Source of the DNA: Novipirellula aureliae | Lineage (GTDB): Bacteria; Planctomycetota; Planctomycetia; Pirellulales; Pirellulaceae | NCBI RefSeq assembly: GCF_007860185.1 | Contig: NZ_SJPY01000005.1 | Span: 124,001-188,000, forward strand | DNA: 64,000 nucleotides | Direction of reading: 5' to 3' | Shown: positions 1-7,577 of the stretch, piece by piece | Layout: every line of letters starts with the position of its first letter | Numbering within the stretch: position 1 is the first letter of the stretch | Program-made: the position numbers and the translations under genes | Notes under the pieces: model-generated | The model's database searches: none | The model's input: the letters and a program-made list of their open reading frames with translations, nothing else | What the model was told of the DNA's origin: nothing

Positions 1-600
1 AAGGCGGGCGATTTTCAATTGGGACTGAAATGGTCGCTGATGCTCATCCCCGTCGTGCTAATGATCAGTAGCGCGATCGCATTCCTTGTGCCATACCATC
101 ATCCAATACTCGAATCGCTCGCGGGGGCTAACAGCGTTTTATTGTTTGCTGTGTTGTTTGTTGGCACCGCGATTGTCACTCCTGTCGTCGAAGAATTCCT
201 GTTTCGCGTGATGCTACAGGGAGGACTTCAGCGGATGGCGGATAGCGATGTTGTTGTCATGCGAACCGACGATACGCTTATCCAAAACAAAACGTTGCCG
301 GAAGAGCATGCTAGCGATCCCCTCAACCCTTATCAGCCCGCAGAGGAAATCTCTTTACAGTCAACGCCCTCGGGCTGGAAGCCGTCAAGCTTCTGGCCAA
401 TCGTGGCGGCTAGCTTCGTGTTCGCGATGATGCACTGGGGGCAGGGTGCTGCGCCCATTCCCTTGTTCTTTTTATCGCTGGGACTGGGATTCCTTTATCG
501 GCAAACCGGTCGCATTACAGGCCCCGTCATCGTTCACATTATGCTCAACAGTTTTACCTTGTCAGTCGAGTTCTTTCGACTTTGGGCAATAGGGGCGTAA
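1..600 (+). CDS. CPBP family intramembrane metalloprotease, 5' truncated by window edge
   Basis: This is the C-terminal part of a membrane-embedded protease of the CPBP (CAAX protease and bacteriocin-processing, Abi) family. The reading frame is open from base 1, so the true start lies outside the window; the TTG at 19 is probably not the start. Visible motifs are EEFLFR (glutamate pair plus arginine), then FAMMHWG, then HIMLN, which match the three conserved CPBP motifs holding the catalytic Glu and His residues. Hydrophobic segments surround each motif. A hydrophilic insert of about 60 residues lies between motifs 1 and 2. The substrate cannot be told from the sequence. The family call is firm. 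Confidence 0.85.
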   Translation, partial: KAGDFQLGLKWSLMLIPVVLMISSAIAFLVPYHHPILESLAGANSVLLFAVLFVGTAIVTPVVEEFLFRVMLQGGLQRMADSDVVVMRTDDTLIQNKTLPEEHASDPLNPYQPAEEISLQSTPSGWKPSSFWPIVAASFVFAMMHWGQGAAPIPLFFLSLGLGFLYRQTGRITGPVIVHIMLNSFTLSVEFFRLWAIGA

Positions 601-621
601 GCTCTACAAGCGTAGCCGTTG

Positions 622-687
622 AGGCGTTTGCCACGGTTTCGCTGAAAAACCGGGACGAACGCCCAAATGGCTAAGCTTGCCAACCCT
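622..687 (-). repeat. Dispersed repeat R5, copy 1
   Basis: The reverse complement of this stretch aligns over its whole length with 2075-2140. Both begin with agggttgg, share tttgggc and cggttttt/cggttttc in the middle, and end with accgtggcaaacgcc. It lies just downstream of the CPBP gene. Function unknown. Confidence 0.6.
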
Positions 688-738
688 CGGTTTGAATGGG
701 TCGAAGCACTCGTGCTTTGCCACAACCAAGAATGAGGA

Positions 739-813
739 TAAGAATCTTTCGTGGCTGTGGCTTCCAGTCGCAGTTCGCTTTGCCAAGCCTAAAATCAAGC
801 GGTGACAAAGCAC
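739..813 (+). repeat. Dispersed repeat R4, copy 1
   Basis: The sequence runs from taagaatctttcgtggctg through cttccagtcgcag and aagcctaaaatcaagcg to gacaaagcac. The same blocks occur in reverse orientation at 37186-37292. Related versions lie at 14805-14910 and 27629-27736. All four copies are intergenic. Confidence 0.6.
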
Positions 814-818
814 GACGC

Positions 819-1694
819 CTAATAGAAGTTGTATTTGGAATTCTTCGGATCGAAGTCAGCATCGGTTAGGCCCACGTTCACCTTTACATCCAAGTAGGTG
901 TATTCTTCAATCACATTCAATTCCCCACCCGGTCGACTCGGCCAGTCATAGGCCACGTAGCGAATCGGAATATTGTGGGCGTCGTCCATAAAGACCTGCG
1001 CTTGATGAAATTCGGCACCAGGCGTTTTGACGGGTTGCGTGACATGCAGCACCGTACAAGTACGGTCCTTGACTCGCGCATTTTTGCGAAACTCGCAAGT
1101 GACTCCTGGGCAATGCTTTGCCTGCTCACCCCGTTCAAGTAACTTCACCATCAAATTTTCGATACCAATTTCGGTCATCGGGTACCGTTGGCCCCGCATC
1201 GCCAACATGCCGGTCGGAGGTACCGTGACGGTCGGTAGGAATTTGCCTTTGAAACCGCCCTCATGAGCAACAATGTTTCCGTCGTTTTGGTTTTCAACGT
1301 AGATCACCTCGCGGCCTTGGACGGAGGAAGGTTTTAGGAAATTAAGGTAGACACTCAATGGCTGCGTGATCTGCCCACCACTCGTTTTCCGGTTTCGTAC
1401 TTTGGCAAAAATATACTCGTGGCCACCGAGCGAATCGCCAACCCTTTCCCGTTTCACCAAAATGGCGGTGTAGTCATCAATCTGCTTGCGACTTTTCTCG
1501 AGTCCGTAGCGAGCCATTTCCATCGCCCGGTCGAGTGGGTGGGTCATCGGTGGCGGTTCAGCATTGGCAGCATTGGCGACACGGTGTACCGGCTCCACCA
1601 GTTCAGCTTCCTCGGCAAATAAGCGAGGTGCGGCCTGCGTCGCAGCGAGCGTTCCGATTAGAGCAAAGAAATTTCGGCGTGGAATAGTCATCAA
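819..1694 (-). CDS. DUF1571 family exported protein
   Basis: A 291-residue protein recognised as DUF1571, a family of unknown function common in planctomycetes. The N-terminus has a Tat-like pattern, IPRRNFFALIG, followed by a short hydrophobic stretch and an Ala-rich cleavage region, so export is likely. The body starts near residue 55 (AMEMARYGLEKSRKQIDDYT) and has family-like segments such as YLNFLKPSSVQGREVIYV and PIRYVAYDWP. A beta-rich, possibly lipoprotein-carrier-like fold is plausible, but that is inference. It stands alone on the minus strand. Two ATG codons occur in tandem at the start; the first is used here. Confidence 0.85.
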   Translation of the reverse strand: MMTIPRRNFFALIGTLAATQAAPRLFAEEAELVEPVHRVANAANAEPPPMTHPLDRAMEMARYGLEKSRKQIDDYTAILVKRERVGDSLGGHEYIFAKVRNRKTSGGQITQPLSVYLNFLKPSSVQGREVIYVENQNDGNIVAHEGGFKGKFLPTVTVPPTGMLAMRGQRYPMTEIGIENLMVKLLERGEQAKHCPGVTCEFRKNARVKDRTCTVLHVTQPVKTPGAEFHQAQVFMDDAHNIPIRYVAYDWPSRPGGELNVIEEYTYLDVKVNVGLTDADFDPKNSKYNFY

Positions 1695-2074
1695 AAGGTT
1701 CTCTCATTGGCGTGGGCGGTCCTCTGCCTACTTTCATCGCCGAAAACGACTCGACCCATGACCGCAACGGTGCCGAGGTGATAAGGGTACCGCAATCGAT
1801 GGTTTCCGGATAATCCAACCAACCCCCATCTTCGTGCTACCTTAACCTGGGAAGAACGTAACAATCTTGACCATACAAAAAACTCATTCGGTTTTACTAG
1901 GACAATCCGATGTCTCTGAGACTTTTTTTGAGTTTTCTGATGAAACAACCAAAAATTGCCGATGAGTATTAAGACGCCAATCCGCAATGTTTCCCTAAAT
2001 CCCCTGGTTTACGTTTCGATAGGTCTACGGGACCGCCAAATTTTCGTTCCAGCGTTTCAACACAATTTCACTTT

Positions 2075-2140
2075 AGGGTTGGAAACGTTCGCTGTTTGGG
2101 CATTACCCCCGGTTTTCCCAACGGAACCGTGGCAAACGCC
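2075..2140 (+). repeat. Dispersed repeat R5, copy 2
   Basis: Matches the reverse complement of 622-687, sharing the ends agggttgg and accgtggcaaacgcc. It lies in the leader of the small exported protein at 2231. This argues that the longer upstream reading frame starting near 2096 is repeat-derived and not the real N-terminus. Confidence 0.6.
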
Positions 2141-2230
2141 AGCATGGTTAACGGTGATCGATCCCGCGTGCCAGGATCGAAAACAAGATCCATTGCCTCA
2201 AAAAATTACTTCCACCCCACCGGAATCAAC

Positions 2231-2647
2231 ATGCGATTCGTTCGAAGCCTACTAATGACTCTCTTGGTCGCGGTTCCCGTTGCGATTCAAGCGCAAACAC
2301 CCGAGTGGAGTCCACATCGAGGAGGCGTTGTACCGCAGGGATCTCCGTGGGCGGTTCCAGTACAGGCGGTTCCAGTACACCCTGTTATTCGATCTCCGAA
2401 TACTCTGATTAATCCTGGCAAGAAGGATCTGGGAAGGCAGCTAGTAGAACAGTACGCTGAAACCCATCCGCCTCGTACGTCAATTCGTCGCCGGAAGTTG
2501 CCTGCGCCCGCAACGATCCCCGAGGCGATTGAACAGCCGCGATGGAAAACGCCATACTCTTACGGATATTTCGGGGCCAACCCGAAGCCGATCTGGACCA
2601 AGCATCATGGATACCGAGACAATTACACTCAGTGGACTCGGCATTAG
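2231..2647 (+). CDS. Small exported hypothetical protein
   Basis: A 138-residue protein I do not recognise. The ATG at 2231 begins a clear signal peptide (MRFVRSLLMTLLVAVPVA, cleavage near AIQAQ). Upstream in-frame codons are ignored because they lie in repeat R5. The mature part is rich in Pro, Trp, Tyr and basic residues. It has a VPVQAVPVHPV segment and a C-terminus of aromatic and basic residues (YSYGYFGANPKPIW, then TKHHGYRDNY). It is probably a periplasmic or envelope protein. Convincing signal peptide; function unknown. Confidence 0.65.
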   Translation: MRFVRSLLMTLLVAVPVAIQAQTPEWSPHRGGVVPQGSPWAVPVQAVPVHPVIRSPNTLINPGKKDLGRQLVEQYAETHPPRTSIRRRKLPAPATIPEAIEQPRWKTPYSYGYFGANPKPIWTKHHGYRDNYTQWTRH

Positions 2648-2922
2648 GTGTGGATCTTGCGAATGATCCCCGGAGCGAAAGAATCGGCACAGGAAGAATA
2701 AACGAAGGGCGTCGATCCCCGCAGGAACGAAAGGCAAAGCTTTTCCGGTTGGGTTGCCAAGAAGGATCGGGAAAGGTTGTTTGCTATTAGTGGAAAAGCG
2801 AGCAACGGTTCAAAAAGAAGGAACACAATGAGGGTGTTTCGTTTGATTTCGGCTTGACGCGCTGGCAGAGTTGGGCAGTTACATTTCAACGCCCACTAGC
2901 TCTTACATGGAAGTACCCTCTC

Positions 2923-3750
2923 ATGTTAACCATTCGCACGATCACTGCCCTCGGTTTCGCAGGCCTCGCAATTGCGGCTACGCTGGTTTCCCAAGTCGAC
3001 GCCAACGGAGACCTTGATACGCTTCTCAATGAGTTGAGCTTTAACAAGCCACAAGTTGTTGGGAATTTAGAAGCTGCACCAGACGATGTAGCCTCCCCAC
3101 TAAGTGGCCAGGCCGATACGCTAACGGACGACTCCAAACTCGATCCATCGCCAATACTTGAACAAGACGGATTTTCGTACATCGAACCGAGCCAGCTTCC
3201 GCAGCCACCCGATCAACGAGATTCGCGGGCTCAAAGCGACGCTGCATCACAGCAGCTAACGGGTGGTCCTCATGCTGCGATTCCGAATCGAATGCCGCCC
3301 GCTTCAGGCTACGCACCGCAGAACAACGGCTATGCGAATAACGCAGGACGGTACTCGGGCGCCGTTGCCAATGGACCGTTCTCCCCGATCTATCAACCGG
3401 CGGTGGGTCAATACGGAGGCTGCGGCTGTCGTTCCGGTTGCGATTCCGCCGGTTGCAATCACTACGCAGCTCCGCCCCAAAAGGAAGAGCTGTATATTGC
3501 TCACCGCACCCCGAATTTGCCTTCTTCGACCTTGCGAGAGTACTTTAACAGTAGTGCGTGCCATACAGGATTGTGGGACGGTTACGCACAGGAACGGGCA
3601 CAACAGTGCGCCACATACCATAAACATATTCATGGAACCTGTGACTGCGCTCAAAAGACGTTGGAGAATTATCAAAATGGCGGGTTCTTCTGTAAGGGCG
3701 CACAGGGGGCAGGTTGCTGCGATTCAGGATGTGATAGCTGTCGCTACTAA
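2923..3750 (+). CDS. Exported cysteine-rich hypothetical protein
   Basis: A 275-residue protein of unknown function. The ATG at 2923 starts a signal-like segment (ITALGFAGLAIAATLVSQ). The middle is low-complexity, rich in Pro, Gln, Asn and Ser. Two cysteine clusters stand out: CGCRSGCDSAGC in the middle and GCCDSGCDSC at the C-terminus, with single cysteines between. Such clusters suggest disulfide cross-linking or metal binding outside the cytoplasm. A proteinaceous envelope part is one possibility, but that is inference. A strong terminator follows 25 bp after the stop. Confidence 0.65.
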   Translation: MLTIRTITALGFAGLAIAATLVSQVDANGDLDTLLNELSFNKPQVVGNLEAAPDDVASPLSGQADTLTDDSKLDPSPILEQDGFSYIEPSQLPQPPDQRDSRAQSDAASQQLTGGPHAAIPNRMPPASGYAPQNNGYANNAGRYSGAVANGPFSPIYQPAVGQYGGCGCRSGCDSAGCNHYAAPPQKEELYIAHRTPNLPSSTLREYFNSSACHTGLWDGYAQERAQQCATYHKHIHGTCDCAQKTLENYQNGGFFCKGAQGAGCCDSGCDSCRY

Positions 3751-3774
3751 CCTAACCGAAACAAGTTAACCATC

Positions 3775-3810
3775 GCCGCAGTTTTCTGAGCAAGGAAACT
3801 GCGGCTTTTC
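3775..3810 (+). terminator. Rho-independent terminator of the Cys-rich gene
   Basis: gccgcagttt pairs with aaactgcggc across a short loop, followed directly by tttt. It sits 25 bp after the stop codon at 3750. Confidence 0.85.
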
Positions 3811-3849
3811 ATTGAGTCAAAGAAAAATACAGCTTCTATAAAAAACTAT

Positions 3850-3981
3850 CTTAGGTTTCAGTATTTGGCTGCCGATAGTATTAGTACCATGGATTGGGAG
3901 GGTGGAACGATCAGTGTCATCGTTCCAGCATTGATGGGCCATGTTGAGGCAGGGAGGGCTTCAACATGGCCCTTCTTTTTT
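3850..3981 (+). ncRNA. Candidate small RNA ending in an intrinsic terminator
   Basis: Between the terminator at 3775-3810 and the rhamnosidase there is a second strong terminator (3936-3981) with no convincing gene in front of it. Upstream of it lies another perfect hairpin, ggaacga/tcgttcc (3904-3925). A loose promoter (ttgagt near 3813, tataaa near 3838, spacer about 19) could start a transcript near 3850. The overlapping TTG-started frame (3865-4101, 78 codons) reads through both hairpins and the T-tract, so an RNA is likelier than a protein. The 5' end is a guess. Confidence 0.45.
3936..3981 (+). terminator. Strong rho-independent terminator
   Basis: gggccatgttga pairs perfectly with tcaacatggccc over 12 bp, with a 13-nt loop, followed by ttctttttt. 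It is the likely end of the candidate RNA that starts near 3850. Confidence 0.85.
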
Positions 3982-4084
3982 GCGCCGGACGATGAAGACG
4001 CTCTCTTGAACGCAAGCCATCCCGAGCCCGAGCATGAGGGTTCGATACGATGCCTGGACGGATCCTACATTGCGAACCATTGGC

Positions 4085-4160
4085 CACCCGTCAAGCCATG
4101 ATGCACCCGTCAAGCCATGATGCACCCGTCAAGCCATGATGCACCCGTCAAACCATGATG
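4085..4160. repeat. Tandem repeat, 4 x 19 bp
   Basis: Four head-to-tail copies of cacccgtcaagccatgatg. The last copy has one substitution (caaacc). It lies about 90 bp beyond the stop codon of the rhamnosidase gene. No function is evident. Confidence 0.9.
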
Positions 4161-4251
4161 AAGGTGTTTAAGTCCGTGGCCCGTGCTTGAGTGAAGCGAA
4201 AACCACCGGCCAATGGAGCACGACATGCAATTCGCTCCGTAGCAGCAGTCG

Positions 4252-7005
4252 CTACTGCAAATCGTTTTCGGCAAGAGCCAGCAAGTCGAATCGATACACA
4301 CCGCAAGCCAATTCTACCGTCACCTGGCCTGCATCACTCGTCTTCATCGCATCCGCGAACTCACTTTCGTTCAAGACGATGCCATCCACTCGAATGGCCG
4401 TTATGTTCGTTGTTGGAAACACAACGGTCGCAGTTGTATTCGAAGGAACCGTAACCGTCATTTCCACTTTGTCGCCCGTGTTTCTCCATTCACTTGCTGC
4501 TTTACCATAGGCGGTTTCTAGTTCGGCACCAGCGGATGTGAGTGGGCCGCCGAAGATCGGTCGAACGAAAAAGTGCTTGTAGCCGGGCTCCGCTGGATCA
4601 GGTGAAAGACCCGCGATTCGTTCGTACATCCATTGTCCGACGGCCCCATAGGCGTAGTGATTGAAGGAGTTCATCGCCACGTTGCCAAAACCATCTTCGT
4701 GGCTGTAGCTGTTCCAACGTTCCCACATCGTGGTCGCACCTTGATTGATCGAGTAGAACCACGAAGGATAGGTTTCTTTGAACAGAACAGAAAACGCAAC
4801 CTCCTCGTGTCCCGTTTGATCGAGTACTTGATTGATGAACGGGGTACCAAGAAACCCAGTGCGCAAGTGCCCATCCGCTTCATCAATCAGTCGAACCAAA
4901 TGGTTGGCCGCCTGAGCTTGCCGTCGTGCGGGGATCAAATCAAACGCAATCGCAAGGATATAGGCCGTTTGAGTTTCCGGTGCATTTTGCAGCTTTCCAT
5001 CGGAATCGAAAAAGTGATTGGTTAGTTCTTGCTTTACTGCGTCAGCCTCCTTGCCATATTTCTCAGCATCGACATTTTTACCGAGCACTCGCGCCGAGTT
5101 CGCAAGGATTTGGACGCTATTCGCGTAGAACAGCGTGGCGAGAACGGCATGAGGCGTATCGCCGATATTGTTGGAAGCATATGGCTGCAGCCAGTCCCCG
5201 AAGCCGGCTACGTTTGTGACAACGCCATCGGCGTAGTGGTCGCGATACCAACCGACTAGTTTCGCCATCATGTCATAATTTTCAAGCAGGATCTCCTTGT
5301 CGCCGGTACGAAGATAGACTTGCCAAGGAACGATGGTGGCCGCGTCCATCCACCCTGGACTGCCACCCCGATTCTTCAAGATGTCTGGGATGACGTGAGG
5401 GATGCGACCATCGCTGGACTGGTCGTCACGCATCGAACGCAGCCAGCTTTTCCAAAACGCATGGCAATCGTAATTGAACATCGCGGTTGGGCAGAACGCT
5501 TGGGCGTCACCGGTCCATCCACAACGCTCATCTCGCTGTGGACAGTCGGTTGGGATATCCAAAAAGTTGCCTCGCTGTCCCCAGCGGATGTTCCTTTGTA
5601 GTTGATTGAGTTTTTCGTGTGACGATACAAAGCTTCCGACTGGCTTTAAATCGGAATGGAGGACGAGGCCCTTGACCCAGTCCGCGCTGGGCGTCGAACC
5701 TACGGGCAAACCCGAGAGTTCCACATATCGAAATCCATGAAAGGTGAATGTCGGCTTCCAGGAAATCGTCCCTGTACTTGCCGCAGTATAGAAGTCGATC
5801 GACTTGGCGGATCGATAATTGGCTGTGTACATCGTCCCATCGGGGTTCAGCATTTCCGCGAACCGAATGGTTACCATTTGGTCTTTTTCGACAGGAATAT
5901 TGATTTCGGGCCAACCCACCATGTTTTGTCCCAGATCGAAAACGAACCGCCCTGACTCGGGTTCTGTGATCCTTTGCGTAGACAGTGTCTCGGTAACTCG
6001 CACAGGTGCAAACGGTTTGGGCGTCAACATAGGCGTTTCCAACTTCGCACTCGTCGCGACGTCGTTCCAACTTGAATCGTCGAAGGCAGGATCGCTCCAG
6101 CCCGGCATCGCTTTCCGCGCATCATAGGTCTCACCGTCGTAGATACTCGAGATTCGAATCGGCCCATCCAGCGTCGATTTCCAGGCGTCATCTGAGGCAA
6201 TGGTTTGTACTTCGCCATCGGCAAAGGTGATTTCTAGTTGCAGAAGCAATTCAGGAACGTTGCCGTAAAAATTCCATTTCTTTGACCAACCGAGCCGCCC
6301 GGCGTACCACCCGTATCCCAACATCGCCCCCAGCGCATTTTCGCCTTGTTTAACTTGTCTGGTCACATCATACGTTTGTGTATCGATCCGGTTGGCGTAA
6401 GAAGTCCAACCGGGAGTGAAGGCATCGATACCGACCTTTTGCCCATTCAGGTAAACCTCGTAAAGTCCGCGAGCGGTCACGTAAAGACGCGCTCGTGCGA
6501 TCTTGTTCGCAACCGGAAACTCACGCCGTAGGTAAGCGACGCGTTCATCTTCTGAATCAGCGTTTGAATCCACTTCCGTCGATTGGAAGATCCATTGCGA
6601 TTTCCAATCCTCTGAAGACAGCAACCCCATCTCGAAGTGAGCTGGAGTGCTCCAGTCAGAAGCCAAGCCATCTTGGTCGCGAAAACGAACGCGCCAACGG
6701 AGCTGTTGACGCGACGTCAAAGGGGTGCCACCGTAAGGAACGAAGACCGATTGATCGGAATCGACCCAACCGCTGTCCCAAACGCTTTCCTCAGCAAGAA
6801 CATCACGAACTTCAAGTTGGTAACTCGTCTGACGTTCGGTACCAACCGGCAGTTTCCAAGAAAACGTCGGCGTCGGGTCGTGGAAACCCAGCGGCTCAAC
6901 GAATCCCTCGCCCACGACCAACTGCTCCGGCATTGCTGCCCAACAGGCGACCTGACACATCGTCAATGGAACGAGAAGTATCCCAATCAAACCTCTTGAA
7001 TTCAT
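4252..7005 (-). CDS. Alpha-L-rhamnosidase, GH78 family, exported
   Basis: A 917-residue enzyme that should release terminal alpha-L-rhamnose from glycans in the periplasm or outside the cell. The GH78 signature DIPTDCPQRDERCGWTGD is present near residues 483-500; its Asp/Glu residues form the active site in the family. In order there are a signal peptide (ILLVPLTMCQVACWA), N-terminal beta-sandwich modules, a concanavalin-like region (ARLYVTARGLYEVYLNG), the (alpha/alpha)6 barrel and a C-terminal beta domain. The ATG at 7005 is chosen because it opens the signal peptide; a longer frame to 7101 adds a non-signal-like stretch. It stands alone, not in an operon. Family call very secure; substrate not known. 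Confidence 0.92.
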   Translation of the reverse strand: MNSRGLIGILLVPLTMCQVACWAAMPEQLVVGEGFVEPLGFHDPTPTFSWKLPVGTERQTSYQLEVRDVLAEESVWDSGWVDSDQSVFVPYGGTPLTSRQQLRWRVRFRDQDGLASDWSTPAHFEMGLLSSEDWKSQWIFQSTEVDSNADSEDERVAYLRREFPVANKIARARLYVTARGLYEVYLNGQKVGIDAFTPGWTSYANRIDTQTYDVTRQVKQGENALGAMLGYGWYAGRLGWSKKWNFYGNVPELLLQLEITFADGEVQTIASDDAWKSTLDGPIRISSIYDGETYDARKAMPGWSDPAFDDSSWNDVATSAKLETPMLTPKPFAPVRVTETLSTQRITEPESGRFVFDLGQNMVGWPEINIPVEKDQMVTIRFAEMLNPDGTMYTANYRSAKSIDFYTAASTGTISWKPTFTFHGFRYVELSGLPVGSTPSADWVKGLVLHSDLKPVGSFVSSHEKLNQLQRNIRWGQRGNFLDIPTDCPQRDERCGWTGDAQAFCPTAMFNYDCHAFWKSWLRSMRDDQSSDGRIPHVIPDILKNRGGSPGWMDAATIVPWQVYLRTGDKEILLENYDMMAKLVGWYRDHYADGVVTNVAGFGDWLQPYASNNIGDTPHAVLATLFYANSVQILANSARVLGKNVDAEKYGKEADAVKQELTNHFFDSDGKLQNAPETQTAYILAIAFDLIPARRQAQAANHLVRLIDEADGHLRTGFLGTPFINQVLDQTGHEEVAFSVLFKETYPSWFYSINQGATTMWERWNSYSHEDGFGNVAMNSFNHYAYGAVGQWMYERIAGLSPDPAEPGYKHFFVRPIFGGPLTSAGAELETAYGKAASEWRNTGDKVEMTVTVPSNTTATVVFPTTNITAIRVDGIVLNESEFADAMKTSDAGQVTVELACGVYRFDLLALAENDLQ

Positions 7006-7577
7006 CGTTGTTCCCATAAGTCCAATTGACTCGGTCAATTCCCAGCTGCGTGTTTCAAAGTACATGTTTCGACAAGATGGAATTTCACATCGCAAGACCA
7101 TCTAAAATCGGTGCGCAAACCTAACGGTCAGCGACCGATTGTACAAGACAACGATGCACCGCCACATCCTTTCAACGGGTGACGTGATAGCGGGTGCCAT
7201 CGCCGCGTCGCTCGACCGCACACTCGCAGGGGGGACTCCCTGACTTTCATCGCCTTGGCCGTCGATTTTGGAACGCTTCGCGAGGGTCAGACTTGATCTT
7301 CGGTTTGCGTTCAGTGAAAACCGAAGATCAAGACTGACCCCGACGAAGTCTTCGCCCGACGAAGTCTTCCCATCGAACATCACTCGCCATGCCTTGAATA
7401 ATCTCGGGGGTTTGGGGTCAGGCAGCCAATCACGCTGGGCTCTTCACCAAGGGATTCGGAAATCTTTTTTCGAATCGGTATTGACCAAAAGTAAGACCGT
7501 CGCTGACTCCAGCGAAGCGTAACCGCACATTGAAATCATGCCGACTTCGCCTTCACTACGTTCCGCTTTTTCGTCAA
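7006..7577. other. Intergenic region without a supported gene
   Basis: Upstream region of the rhamnosidase gene and downstream region of ilvB, both on the minus strand. It contains the large inverted repeat at 7284-7340 and a second ggggtcagg near 7412. Short frames here show no recognisable domain. Confidence 0.6.
7284..7340. repeat. Large hairpin-forming inverted repeat
   Basis: The arms are 23 bp, from gggtcagacttgatcttcgg to its complement ending in ctgaccc, with one mismatch and a loop of about 11 nt. There is no T-tract, so this is not a normal terminator. Two gacgaagtcttc copies follow directly. Such ggtcag-type hairpins can be REP-like elements, but no transposase is seen nearby. Confidence 0.7.

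Noticed and set aside
3865-4101. 78-codon TTG-started frame
   Set aside because: It runs through two hairpins and a T-tract terminator and has no domain; a small RNA explains the region better.
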